A stretch of DNA of 47,470 nt from an uncultured Collinsella sp. (lineage in GTDB: Bacteria > Actinomycetota > Coriobacteriia > Coriobacteriales > Coriobacteriaceae). The translations under genes were made by a program, and so were the position numbers. Below are positions 10,553 through 18,246 of this stretch, piece after piece (position 1 is the first letter of the stretch; each line of letters begins with the position of its first letter). The DNA is taken from the NCBI GenBank assembly GCA_900751695.1, contig CAADSS010000048.1, forward strand, positions 1 to 47,470, given 5' to 3'. Below the pieces are notes generated by a model. That model was given only the letters and a program-made list of their open reading frames with translations, had not been told where the DNA came from and did not search any database.

Positions 10553-11215
10553 TTATACGCCAGCCTTATCGTAGACGTCAAAGGAGTTAGTCGTGGAGTT
10601 ATACACAGCATAGTTGCCGTCAGAGCCGTACGAGTCGTAAACGTAATAGCCATCCTTGAGCTGGAAAAGGCCTTGCACTTTGTTGTAAACGGCCTTGCCG
10701 TTGACCTGGCTGTCGTTATTAAAGAGATAAGCCAGCGACTCGTCGGTGTACGTACCACTCGTGTTATAGGAGGTGTAGGTGCCGGCTTTGATTGACGGAT
10801 AGCCATCTACCAGCGTGTTCTTCACAAATTGAAGACGTCCAAAGCCGCCAATGCCGCTTCTTCCCGTCCATTTATTAATGCCCGATCCGGCACCGCCATT
10901 GAACTTGAGCTGGTGACCTTTGTTGATGCCGGTGTTGTCATTGCCATTCTTGTTGTTTATGTTGACGGACTTATCATTGTCGCCGTTCACGACCCAATAG
11001 TCGAGCAAATTGACCGTAGTGCCGGTGGGATTCACCGTCTGCACGGTGTGGTTGCTAAAGGGAACCGTTTGATCGGCCGACGCACTCGTCGCACCAAACA
11101 GGAGCGCACACGCCGCCAGCGGGACGGCCAAAACCCTCAGGACACGCTTTGCGGTATTGGTTTTCTTGCCAAAAGGCTTTAGCATTTCTCGAGCTCTCGC
11201 ACACACGCGATTCAT
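10553..11215 (-). CDS. Secreted N-terminal fragment of the giant adhesin, ended by an in-frame TAA
   Basis: This 220-residue frame begins at an ATG preceded by GGGGAGG six bases away, a much better site than the upstream in-frame ATGs. It has a long signal peptide: a basic start with KKTNTAKR, a hydrophobic core VLAVPLAACALLFGA, and a cleavage site near SASA-DQ. The mature part is rich in Asn, Gly and Tyr and resembles the segment that precedes fibro-slime domains. The TAA at 10553-10555 is followed in the same frame by codons for KDSVSDANRGQFFPFD, the start of the fibro-slime domain. The two pieces therefore look like one gene of about 3,740 residues broken by one codon. The stop may be a true nonsense mutation, a read-through codon or a sequencing error. 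Confidence 0.8.
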   Translation of the reverse strand: MNRVCARAREMLKPFGKKTNTAKRVLRVLAVPLAACALLFGATSASADQTVPFSNHTVQTVNPTGTTVNLLDYWVVNGDNDKSVNINNKNGNDNTGINKGHQLKFNGGAGSGINKWTGRSGIGGFGRLQFVKNTLVDGYPSIKAGTYTSYNTSGTYTDESLAYLFNNDSQVNGKAVYNKVQGLFQLKDGYYVYDSYGSDGNYAVYNSTTNSFDVYDKAGV

Positions 11216-11257
11216 GAAGGCCCTCCCCAAATCCATGAGGACGGCAAGCAGCGGCTC

Positions 11258-11306
11258 ATTATATATGTGTCGTCGTCCCCATCGATGCAAATATACGCCC
11301 CCCCCC
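11258..11306 (-). promoter_or_regulatory. Predicted adhesin promoter with an adjacent G9 tract
   Basis: Read on the minus strand, a perfect TATAAT lies at 11263-11258, about 42 bases before the adhesin ATG. TTGCAT at 11290-11285 is a possible -35 element, but its spacing to TATAAT is long (21 bases). It stands 17 bases from the overlapping CATATA. Immediately upstream is a run of nine G (nine C on the plus strand, 11298-11306). Homopolymers next to promoters are a known basis for slipped-strand phase variation; that role is inferred here. Confidence 0.5.
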
Positions 11307-11476
11307 GCGCAGAAACGCAAGGCAGGACATCGCTATATGCTTAAAATTGTAGCAATTTGGGTGACCTGAAATTTCGCCTCGGGTTGCCACTCAGGCTCAA
11401 AATCGAACCACTCGCGCCATCGACATACCCCAGTAGGACAACTCGACCGGCAATCTTTATCCCCCACAACCCACAA

Positions 11477-11511
11477 AGTAGCTAATTTGGGGTGGGGCTA
11501 TTTTGACTACT
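11477..11511. repeat. Palindromic intergenic repeat, GGGRYGGGGCTATTTT type, copy 1
   Basis: Arms AGTAG and CTACT flank a core GCTAATTTGGGGTGGGGC followed by TATTTT. The same core occurs at 23849-23887 with different arms (GGGGTGGC/GCCACCCC). It lies between the fusion gene and the adhesin, where it may also act as a weak transcript end. Confidence 0.6.
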
Positions 11512-11542
11512 CGGCCAAACCGGACTCCCGGGGAAATAAGTT

Positions 11543-13324
11543 CTAGAGGCGAGCGAGGTCGTAGGATTGGGCGGCTGCTTCGCCGGCGCAGATGAGGTTG
11601 GTTGTGGCTTCCTGAGGGTTGAGCGCCTGGTCGAGGGGCATGGGCTTGCGGCAGATCGGAAGCACCAAGTCGATGCCCTGCTCGTACACCGCATCCAGGT
11701 TGTCGGCACGACCGCCCACGACGGCGACCACCGGCTTGCCATATCGCTTCGCACGGCGAGCCACGCCCACCGGCGCCTTGCCGGCGGCGGATTGCTCGTC
11801 CATATTACCCTCACCTGTAATGACCAGGTCGACATCGCGTACGCGCTCGTCAAACCCAATCAGATTGAGCACCGTCTCCACGCCCGAACGCAACTCGGCA
11901 CCGAGCGCCAGCAGCGCGGCACCCAGGCCGCCGGCAGCACCGGCACCGGGCACGCCGAGCACCGAACCAAATGTCCGTGCACCCTCGGGCACGCGCAACA
12001 GCCCCTGGGCTCGAGCTCCGGCAATCGCGACGTCGAGCAGGCGACCGTAGCCGACCATCCAGCCGTCGTATCTGCGCAGCACCTCGACATCATCCGCCGG
12101 CAGGCCCTTCTGCCCGCCAAACACCGCCAGTGCGCCTCGACGCCCCACGAGCGGATTCTCGACATCGGAAAGCACAACGATACGAGCGCCGCGCAGCACC
12201 TCAAGCGCAGGCGCCAAATCAACGCTCGCCACCTGCTCAAGGCCGGCAAGACCGGGGGCGATATTGCAGCCCTGATCATCGACCACATGCGCGCCCAGCG
12301 CCTGCAGTATGCCGGCGCCACCGTCGTTGGTGGCACTACCGCCCAGACCAATATAGATAGTCTTTGCCCCGGCACGAACCGCACGGAGCATCAGCTCGCC
12401 CACGCCATAGGTCGAAGCCGCAAGCGCCGCCGACTCCGTGCAAGGCGAATACCCAATGCCGGCCGCCTCGGCCATCTCGATGACCGCGGACTCGCGCTCG
12501 GCATCAACCAGCATCCGGGCAGACACGCGTTTGCCCAAGGGACCTGCCACCTCGCAGGCCACAATCTCACCGCCGCACGCGGCAACGGCATCGAGCGTCC
12601 CCTCGCCACCATCTGCCAGCAGCAATGTGCACACCTCGGCATCGGGCCACACACGGCGCACACCCTCGGCAACCGCCGCCTCCGCCTGCGCACTCGAAAC
12701 GCTGCCCTTAAAGGAGTCGATCGCCAGCAGCACACGGCGGGGCCGGCGGCACGCAAGACCAAAGTCACCCGCCGTGCCAGCATCCTCACCGACACCTGCA
12801 AGCGCTGCGGCGTGAGCGGCGTGTGCCTCAAGATCGGCCCCACAACCGCAACCAGCGCCGCCCGCTCCGCGCAGACCGCCAAAATAGCTACTCAGCAGCT
12901 CGCGGCATTCATCCGCCAGGACCCCAGCCGTCACGTTAAACCGATGATTCAGGCGCGAGTCGGCATTCAAATCGTATAGGGATCCCAACGCGCCCGCCTT
13001 GGCATCAGCCGCGCCATACACGCAGCGTCCTACGCGCGCGTTAACCATAAGCCCCGCACACATGCAGCAGGGCTCGAGCGTCACGTAGACCGTGCAATCG
13101 GAAAGGCGCCAGCGACCGAGCGACCGAGCGGCAGCACACAGGGCCGCAAACTCGGCATGAGCCGAAGGATCCTGGTCGAGCTCGCGCCGATTGTGCGCCC
13201 TCGCGACGATCTCACCGTCGCGCACCACTACGGCTCCGATGGGCACCTCGCCCACCGCCGCGGCGGCTCGCGCCTCCGCCAACGCCTCGCGCATGAACTT
13301 CTCGTCGATTTCGGTGATCGTCAT
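11543..13324 (-). CDS. Fusion protein: tRNA adenosine deaminase (TadA) plus glycerate kinase
   Basis: This 593-residue protein joins two enzymes that are normally separate. Residues 1 to about 155 are a TadA-type zinc deaminase: HAE at 56-58 gives the zinc His and catalytic Glu, and PCCMC at 85-89 gives the two zinc Cys. TadA converts the wobble adenosine of tRNA-Arg(ACG) to inosine. A linker of about 40 residues rich in Gly, Ala and His follows. Residues from about 197 to the end are a class II (GlxK/GarK) glycerate kinase, with IDSFKGS at the start, LADGGEGT, GLGGSATNDGG and ITGEGNMDEQSA. That enzyme phosphorylates D-glycerate. The start at 13324 has GGAAGG six bases upstream. A longer frame to 13375 lacks a site and runs up to the tRNA gene. 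Both halves keep their key residues, so both are probably active. Confidence 0.9.
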   Translation of the reverse strand: MTITEIDEKFMREALAEARAAAAVGEVPIGAVVVRDGEIVARAHNRRELDQDPSAHAEFAALCAAARSLGRWRLSDCTVYVTLEPCCMCAGLMVNARVGRCVYGAADAKAGALGSLYDLNADSRLNHRFNVTAGVLADECRELLSSYFGGLRGAGGAGCGCGADLEAHAAHAAALAGVGEDAGTAGDFGLACRRPRRVLLAIDSFKGSVSSAQAEAAVAEGVRRVWPDAEVCTLLLADGGEGTLDAVAACGGEIVACEVAGPLGKRVSARMLVDAERESAVIEMAEAAGIGYSPCTESAALAASTYGVGELMLRAVRAGAKTIYIGLGGSATNDGGAGILQALGAHVVDDQGCNIAPGLAGLEQVASVDLAPALEVLRGARIVVLSDVENPLVGRRGALAVFGGQKGLPADDVEVLRRYDGWMVGYGRLLDVAIAGARAQGLLRVPEGARTFGSVLGVPGAGAAGGLGAALLALGAELRSGVETVLNLIGFDERVRDVDLVITGEGNMDEQSAAGKAPVGVARRAKRYGKPVVAVVGGRADNLDAVYEQGIDLVLPICRKPMPLDQALNPQEATTNLICAGEAAAQSYDLARL

Positions 13325-13375
13325 CGTTCGCCTTCCCTGTTGCAAATTCAAAACGATGCTATCATTACGACTCAC

Positions 13376-13465
13376 GGAGAGATGGCAGAGCGGTTGAATG
13401 CGGCGGTCTTGAAAACCGTTGAGCGCGAGAGCGTTCCGGGGGTTCGAATCCCCCTCTCTCCGCCA
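13376..13465 (+). tRNA. tRNA-Ser (UGA)
   Basis: The acceptor stem GGAGAGA (13376-13382) pairs with TCTCTCC (13455-13461). The anticodon loop CTTGAAA carries TGA at 13410-13412. There is a long class II variable arm as expected for serine, and the T arm reads GGGGGTTCGAATCCCCC. CCA is encoded (13463-13465). It reads UCA and related codons. The convergent TetR gene ends three bases further on. Confidence 0.95.
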
Positions 13466-13467
13466 CT

Positions 13468-14064
13468 TTAGTGATTCACCGGTGTCATGGTCCGCTCAAA
13501 CAGTGCATCGACCACGTCGGCTATCTCGGGTCGACGCTCAAGATCGTGGCCCGATTCCCACCATATCGTGAAAAGTCGAATAATACCGCCGGCGACAAAC
13601 TCAGACGTCGTCTCAAGTGACACGGGGGCCAGGGCATCCTCGGCAAGCACGTTCATCACACGCTCGCGGATGGAGCGAGCAATGCGGTCGCAAATAACGT
13701 TGGTCAACATGCCCGACATGCTGCTTGCCAAAATGTTATCCATGAGCCGCTCGTGCGTCAGAATCAAATCCATGGCATCGTCCAAAATCGCGTGTCGAAG
13801 CGCGCGCACGTCCTCGGCAGACACTGCGCCGGCCTCATCGGACTGTTTTTGCGGCAAGCCCGACATGAGTTCATCGATATAAAAGGCAAAGTAATCGTTC
13901 TTGTCGCGAAAGTGCTTGTAGAACGTCGTGCGGCGAATCATGGCGCGGTCGCACAGCATGGCAACCGTCAGGTCCTCAAAACGATGCTCCTCGAGAAGCT
14001 CGGTGAAGGCATCGAACAGGGCGCGGTAGGTTTTCTTAATGCGAAGGTCCACTGGTATCGCCAT
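13468..14064 (-). CDS. TetR/AcrR-family transcriptional regulator
   Basis: This protein of 198 residues begins with a helix-turn-helix domain typical of TetR regulators (IKKTYRALFDAFTELLEE, then FEDLTVAMLCDRAMIRRTTF and YKHFRDKNDYF). A less conserved helical ligand domain follows. The family binds DNA as dimers and is released by small ligands. The start is uncertain: the ATG at 14064 has GAGG directly against it, and a GTG at 14052 is an alternative. An open frame further upstream looks non-coding. The gene is divergent from lemA, and a dyad over the lemA -10 region is a candidate operator. Its ligand cannot be read from the sequence. Confidence 0.85.
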   Translation of the reverse strand: MAIPVDLRIKKTYRALFDAFTELLEEHRFEDLTVAMLCDRAMIRRTTFYKHFRDKNDYFAFYIDELMSGLPQKQSDEAGAVSAEDVRALRHAILDDAMDLILTHERLMDNILASSMSGMLTNVICDRIARSIRERVMNVLAEDALAPVSLETTSEFVAGGIIRLFTIWWESGHDLERRPEIADVVDALFERTMTPVNH

Positions 14065-14194
14065 CCTCAGGGCAAAGACAACACTCGTCAATCTGTCGCA
14101 TATCTTACACCTGTACCTCGCGCGCTTTGCCCCGGTACCGACCCCGCCGAAAACATAACGCTTGCCGGAAAGCTCGGCACGGCAAAACGTTGCG

Positions 14195-14216
14195 GGTATA
14201 CTAGTAGCGTTATACC
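14195..14216 (+). promoter_or_regulatory. lemA -10 element inside an inverted repeat, candidate TetR operator
   Basis: TATACT at 14197-14202 is a good -10 element. It sits in an inverted repeat with arms GGTATA (14195-14200) and TATACC (14211-14216). The position between the divergent tetR and lemA genes suggests repression by the neighbouring regulator; this is inference. Confidence 0.45.
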
Positions 14217-14263
14217 AACGGCAGCTGGCGCATGCCGCCGCGGCCATTCGAAACGGAGACATC

Positions 14264-14815
14264 ATGATTACCGTCATCATCGGCATCGTTGTTGTCATTG
14301 TGATTGTCTGCGCCATCGCCGGCATCTACAACAACATGGTCACCAAGCGTAACCGCATCGATAACGCCTGGCAGAACATCGATACGCAGCTGCAGCGCCG
14401 CAACGACCTGATCCCCAACCTGGTCGAGACCGTCAAGGGCTACGCCAAGCACGAGCAGGAGACGCTCTCCGCCGTGATCAGCGCGCGTAACACCGCCGTC
14501 AAGGCCACCACGCCCGAGGCCAAGATGGAAGCCGACAACGTGCTGACCGGTGCGCTGCGCCAGCTCTTTGCCGTGGCCGAGGCCTACCCCGACCTTAAGG
14601 CAAACACCAACTTTACGCAGCTGCAGGCATCGCTCGAGGATACCGAGAACAAGATTAGCTATGCACGCCAGAGCTACAACGACTGCGTGCTCAGCTACAA
14701 TAACGCCATTCAGACGTTCCCGGCTGTCATCTTTGCCGGCATCTTCCAGTTTAAGGAGCGCCAGGGCTTCGAGGCCGCCGAAGCAGCCCGCCAGGCCCCG
14801 ACCGTCAAGTTCTAG
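14264..14815 (+). CDS. lemA: LemA family membrane protein
   Basis: The protein has 183 residues. One N-terminal membrane helix (residues 1-20) is followed by the LemA helical domain: NNMVTKRNRIDNAWQNIDTQ, LQRRNDLIPNLVETVKGYA, and near the end SYNDCVLSYNNAIQTFPAVI. The ATG has GGAG five bases upstream. LemA proteins have the N-terminus outside or in the membrane and a cytoplasmic or extracytoplasmic coiled domain. Their function is poorly defined; in many genomes they sit beside TPM or DUF2207 proteins, which are absent here. The gene stands alone and ends at a strong terminator. Confidence 0.9.
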   Translation: MITVIIGIVVVIVIVCAIAGIYNNMVTKRNRIDNAWQNIDTQLQRRNDLIPNLVETVKGYAKHEQETLSAVISARNTAVKATTPEAKMEADNVLTGALRQLFAVAEAYPDLKANTNFTQLQASLEDTENKISYARQSYNDCVLSYNNAIQTFPAVIFAGIFQFKERQGFEAAEAARQAPTVKF

Positions 14816-14851
14816 TAGTTTGGCAGCGCATCCTTAATCGGCCAAATGCAT

Positions 14852-14896
14852 AAACCGCCCCGTCGAATGTATACTTCGACGGGGCGGTTTCCTTTT
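14852..14896 (+). terminator. Terminator of lemA
   Basis: A 16-base arm beginning AAACCGCCCCGTCGAA pairs with TTCGACGGGGCGGTTT around a short AT-rich loop. CCTTTTT follows on the plus strand. This is a classic intrinsic terminator 36 bases after the lemA stop. Confidence 0.85.
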
Positions 14897-15161
14897 TCGC
14901 GAAGGTCCCCCTCTAAGCGCCGTGCATTTTCAGGAGTATTCAACATAACCAAGAGCTTCGGGCGCCACGATAAATGCCAAAGACCGCGAATATCCCTGCA
15001 AATCAAACGCTGCCAGCCCATAACCCCGCCCATCATTCGTAGAAAACATCGAGAAATCCCGATTTTTTGCCCGAGGTCGGTATGCAGGGGCCTTCGATTG
15101 CAGAATACTCGCAAAAATGCACGTCGCCACCACCCCCACATGGCGCGAACCAAAACAAAAG
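14897..15161. other. Intergenic stretch without a supported gene
   Basis: About 265 bases between the lemA terminator and the ilvE terminator. Short minus-strand frames exist here (for example 14930-15184), but none has a ribosome site or recognisable domain. AT content is raised compared with the neighbours. It may be the remains of a dispersed element. Confidence 0.4.
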
Positions 15162-15162
15162 C

Positions 15163-15269
15163 GCGGCCTTCCTTTCCGGCGCACTCCGCGGGACGAAAAA
15201 ACCTCCGCCGCACGAAGTGCGCAGCGGAGGTTCTTTCATGTCCGAGGACGCGCCGGAAAGGAAGGTCGC
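15163..15269. repeat. Long inverted repeat enclosing the ilvE terminator
   Basis: A 20-base arm at 15163-15182 (core CCTTCCTTTCCGGCGC) is matched in reverse complement at 15250-15269 with a single mismatch. The arms enclose the smaller ilvE terminator hairpin, giving a nested structure of 107 bases. Confidence 0.7.
15195..15233 (-). terminator. Terminator of ilvE
   Basis: Read on the minus strand, AACCTCCGC and GCGGAGGTT form the stem and a run of T follows (15200-15196). It begins about 60 bases after the ilvE stop. Confidence 0.8.
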
Positions 15270-15294
15270 CCTCGGGCCGGACAGCTAAGACAGC

Positions 15295-16347
15295 TTACGC
15301 GACGGTGTAAACCCAGTTGTGCTTATCCTCGACAGCACCGGACTGGATACCAGTCAGGGTCTCGCGAAGCTTCTTCATCACGGGGCCGATCTCGGTGTAG
15401 CCAGCCGGGAAGGTCACGGTCTCGTCGGCACCGTAAACCTTGTTGTCAATCTCGCCAACCGGGGAGATGACGGCAGCGGTGCCGCACAGGCCGCACTCGA
15501 CAAAGGTACCGGCCTTGACCTCGGCCCACTCGACGGGACGTTGGTCAACGGTCATGCCCAGGTCCTGAGCAACCTGAACGAGCGAACGACGGGTGATGGA
15601 GGGCAGGATGGAGTCGGTGTGCGACTGCGGAACGACGAGCGTGCCGTCCTCCTTCACGAACAGGACGTTGGCGCCACCGGTCTCCTCGACATAGGTGCGG
15701 GACTCGGAGTCGAGATACAGGTTCTCGGCATAGCCCTCGCGATGGGCCTCCATCGTGGGCTTGAGGGACATGGCGTAGTTCAGGCCGGCCTTGATATTGC
15801 CGGTGCCGTGCGGTGCGGCGCGGTCATACTCGGAAACGCGCAGCTTAACGGGCTTGAGACCACCCTTAAAGTACGGACCGACCGGGGTCACGAGAATGCG
15901 GAACGTGTACTCAGGAGCGGGAGCCACGCCGATCACGTCACCGGAGCCGATCATAAACGGACGCACGTACAGGGTCGCGCCGGAACCGAAGGGCGGAACC
16001 CAGGCGGCGTTGGCAGAAACGACCTGCTTGACGGCCTCAACGAACTTGTCCTTGGGGAACGGGGGCATCTCGAGGCGCTGGGCAGAGTTATACATGCGCT
16101 CGGCGTTCATGTCGGGACGGAAGCAGACGATGCTGCCGTCCTCGGCGGTGTAGGCCTTCAGGCCCTCAAAGACCTCCTGGCAGTAATGGAAGATGCCGCC
16201 GCACTCGGAGACATGCAGGGTGTGATCGGTGGTCAGCCCACCCTCGTCCCACTCGCCGTCCTTCCAATGGGCCTCGTAGCTGTAATCGGTCTTCATGTAG
16301 CCAAAGCCGAGGCTACCCCAATCGATATCCTTCTTCTCGACAGTCAT
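15295..16347 (-). CDS. ilvE: Branched-chain amino acid aminotransferase
   Basis: This 350-residue, fold-type IV PLP enzyme transfers the amino group between glutamate and the keto acids of valine, leucine and isoleucine in the cytoplasm. Recognisable segments include FEGLKAY (residues about 65-72), FRPDMNAERM, GSGATLYVRPFMIGSGD, the PLP-lysine motif GTGNIKAGLNYA, and YVEETGGANVLFV. The LNYA form differs slightly from the usual GGNYA. The ATG at 16347 has AAGGAG six bases upstream; an in-frame extension to 16497 has no site and looks non-coding. The gene is monocistronic, ending at its own terminator. A 16-bp box upstream (16537-16552) resembles one in front of the amino-acid ABC importer at the far end of the window. 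Confidence 0.95.
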   Translation of the reverse strand: MTVEKKDIDWGSLGFGYMKTDYSYEAHWKDGEWDEGGLTTDHTLHVSECGGIFHYCQEVFEGLKAYTAEDGSIVCFRPDMNAERMYNSAQRLEMPPFPKDKFVEAVKQVVSANAAWVPPFGSGATLYVRPFMIGSGDVIGVAPAPEYTFRILVTPVGPYFKGGLKPVKLRVSEYDRAAPHGTGNIKAGLNYAMSLKPTMEAHREGYAENLYLDSESRTYVEETGGANVLFVKEDGTLVVPQSHTDSILPSITRRSLVQVAQDLGMTVDQRPVEWAEVKAGTFVECGLCGTAAVISPVGEIDNKVYGADETVTFPAGYTEIGPVMKKLRETLTGIQSGAVEDKHNWVYTVA

Positions 16348-16536
16348 ATGTCGCTCCTTACATACACAGTTGCAAACTCGCGAACCCGCACGCAAGGACC
16401 GAGGCCGACCGCGTCGCAACGTCGCACGCCCGGAGCGTAGAGCCGGACGGGACACGCGAGCAGCATCAAAGCCGATGGCACGTCGATTCGCATGCACGAG
16501 ATTGTACTCCGCACGCGCGTCGGATAAAACGTTTTT

Positions 16537-16552
16537 CTTTAACTAACTAAAG
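16537..16552. promoter_or_regulatory. Palindromic box upstream of ilvE
   Basis: CTTTAACTAACTAAAG has arms CTTTA and TAAAG with six bases between. A near copy, CTTTAGTTAAGTAAAG, lies at 47281-47296 before the amino-acid importer. A shared regulator is inferred. Confidence 0.4.
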
Positions 16553-16572
16553 TATTTTCATTTGACCGAAGC

Positions 16573-16606
16573 AAAAAGGCCCGCCACCGTAAGCGGTGAC
16601 GGGCCT
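16573..16606 (-). terminator. Terminator of the DedA gene
   Basis: On the minus strand a stem of GAGGCCCGTCACCGC type closes with GGCGGGCC, and TTTTTGC follows. It starts 30 bases after the DedA stop codon. Confidence 0.85.
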
Positions 16607-16635
16607 CAACTGCACGGTTTGCGCGCTGACTCGAG

Positions 16636-17283
16636 CTACGCGTTCTTTTTGCCCAGCTTAGCCTTAACCAGACCGACCACGGTCGGGATGATCGACACGG
16701 CAACGATGCCGACGATTAGCAGCTCAAAGTGCTCCTGCACAAAGGGGATGCCGCCAAAGAAGTAGCCCAGCAGTGTGAAGAGCGTCGACCAGGTAATGCC
16801 GCCCAGCACGTTAAAGATGACAAAATTGCGCCAGTGCATGCCGCCCATGCCGGCGATAAAGGGCACAAAAGTGCGGATAAACGGGAAGAAACGGCCCAGG
16901 AAAATAGCCAGGTGGCCCCACTTGTCCAAGAAGTCCTCGGACTTTTTAATGCGCTCGGGCGTCATGGCCTTGACCTTGCCCGAAGCGATGATCTTTTTGC
17001 CAAAGAAGTGACCGATCATAAAGTTGCACTGATCACCCAAGATGGCAGCCGCCCATGCGACGGCCAGCAGGGCCACGATGTTAAAGCCACCGTTGTGGGC
17101 AAAGAAGCCCGAAGCAAACAGCAGTGAATCGCCAGGAAGGAACGGGAAGAACACCACGCCCGTCTCGATAAAGATGATCAGGAACACGCAGCCGTAGGCC
17201 ATAAGCGGGCCGGCGGCGATCCAGCTGGCGATCGCGGTGCGCGGATCCTTAAGCAGCTCGGCGATAAAATTGATGAAACCCAT
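16636..17283 (-). CDS. DedA family membrane protein
   Basis: A 215-residue integral membrane protein with several hydrophobic segments. It carries the DedA/SNARE-associated signature: ETGVVFFPFLPGDSLLFASG near residues 40-60, then GDQCNFMIGHFFGKK and FLGRFFPFIRTFVPFIAGMG. The conserved acidic and arginine residues of the family (E in ETG, D in PGD, the R residues in GRFFPFIRT) are all present. DedA proteins act in the cytoplasmic membrane; some have been shown to flip lipid carriers such as undecaprenyl phosphate, others are tied to proton-motive-force upkeep. The ATG at 17283 has AGAGG about nine bases upstream. The gene is divergent from cysE. Confidence 0.9.
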   Translation of the reverse strand: MGFINFIAELLKDPRTAIASWIAAGPLMAYGCVFLIIFIETGVVFFPFLPGDSLLFASGFFAHNGGFNIVALLAVAWAAAILGDQCNFMIGHFFGKKIIASGKVKAMTPERIKKSEDFLDKWGHLAIFLGRFFPFIRTFVPFIAGMGGMHWRNFVIFNVLGGITWSTLFTLLGYFFGGIPFVQEHFELLIVGIVAVSIIPTVVGLVKAKLGKKNA

Positions 17284-17459
17284 GAAGTAAAACCTCTCAG
17301 TTGTGGGCGCGGATACGTCCAAGTTGACCAGTATACGGTTGCGGTGCCCCCTCGTGCGCAACCCCACAAAAGCATGACTCCATTACCAGCAAGTTTGCAT
17401 AACTGACATCTGTAGCGCAATGGCGCCAAGATTGTCCTTCCTAATCCCTAGCAAATCGC

Positions 17460-17465
17460 TATACT
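17460..17465 (+). promoter_or_regulatory. Predicted -10 element of cysE
   Basis: TATACT lies 41 bases before the cysE GTG. No good -35 element is seen at the usual spacing, so activation or an extended element is possible. Confidence 0.4.
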
Positions 17466-17506
17466 TTATTGAATCGCATTGCCATGGCGCTAAGGGAGGG
17501 CGGCCG

Positions 17507-18211
17507 GTGAGCTTTATCAATACCATTCGCGAGGATATCAAGACCGTCCAGGCGCAAGACCCCGCTGCACAAAACGGTCTGGTCATCTTCCTTTCCTATC
17601 CTGGCCTGCACGCCAAGTGGAACCACGTGCCCGAGCACTGGCTCTGGGAGCACGGTCATCGCTCGCTCGCCCGCGTGCTCTCGCAAATCACCCGCCACAT
17701 CACCGGCGTCGAGATTCATCCCGCGGCACAGATCGGCAAGCATTTCTTTATCGACCATGCCATGGGCGTCGTCATCGGCGAGACCACCATTGTGGGCGAC
17801 AACTGCGTGCTCTACCAGGGCGTTACGCTCGGCGGCACCGGCAACGAGACCGGCAAACGCCACCCAACGCTCGGCGATAACGTCACCGTGGGCACGGGCG
17901 CCAAGGTGCTCGGCAACATCCGCATCGGCAACAACGTCAAGATCGGCGGCAACTCGGTCGTCGTCAAGGACGTGCCCGACAACTGCACCGTCGTGGGCGT
18001 GCCGGGACGCATCATCAAGCGCAACGGCTGCCGCGTGTTCGAGGAGAGCTTCGACGCCAAGCAGCATCGCGAGTACATGCCCGATGACGCTGCCGAGCAG
18101 AGTGCCCTCAACCGCCAAGGCATCACCGAGAACGCCCGCCGCGTCAAAGAACTCGAGCGAGAGGTGGCCGAGCTCAAAGCCCTCGTCGCCAAGCTCGTGG
18201 ACGAACGCTAG
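17507..18211 (+). CDS. cysE: Serine O-acetyltransferase
   Basis: This 234-residue protein makes O-acetylserine from serine and acetyl-CoA, the first step of cysteine synthesis. It is the short EpsC-like form. The start VSFINTIREDIKTVQAQDPA is followed by a helical region. Left-handed beta-helix hexapeptides follow from about residue 75 (IHPAAQIGKHFFIDHAMGVV, IGETTIVGDNC, VLYQGVTLGGTG), with the catalytic DHA and GG loop. The GTG start has GGGAGG seven bases upstream; an earlier in-frame ATG has none. The C-terminus (about 205-234) is a heptad-rich helix, RVKELEREVAELKALVAKL, that could form a coiled coil. This is longer than the usual tail and may affect oligomer state or contact with cysteine synthase. 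A terminator follows. Confidence 0.95.
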   Translation: MSFINTIREDIKTVQAQDPAAQNGLVIFLSYPGLHAKWNHVPEHWLWEHGHRSLARVLSQITRHITGVEIHPAAQIGKHFFIDHAMGVVIGETTIVGDNCVLYQGVTLGGTGNETGKRHPTLGDNVTVGTGAKVLGNIRIGNNVKIGGNSVVVKDVPDNCTVVGVPGRIIKRNGCRVFEESFDAKQHREYMPDDAAEQSALNRQGITENARRVKELEREVAELKALVAKLVDER

Positions 18212-18246
18212 AGGCGGACGACCACCGACAACATTGACGCCAACGC

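Noticed and set aside
13325..13375. Upstream start of the TadA fusion
   Set aside because: The extra 17 codons have no ribosome site and run to the tRNA gene; the start at 13324 has GGAAGG at good distance.
14812..15213. Small minus-strand frames between lemA and ilvE as genes
   Set aside because: No ribosome sites or domain patterns. The longest runs through the lemA terminator and part of the ilvE terminator.
16348..16560. T-box riboswitch before ilvE
   Set aside because: No T-box sequence or antiterminator could be found in the leader, which is short.
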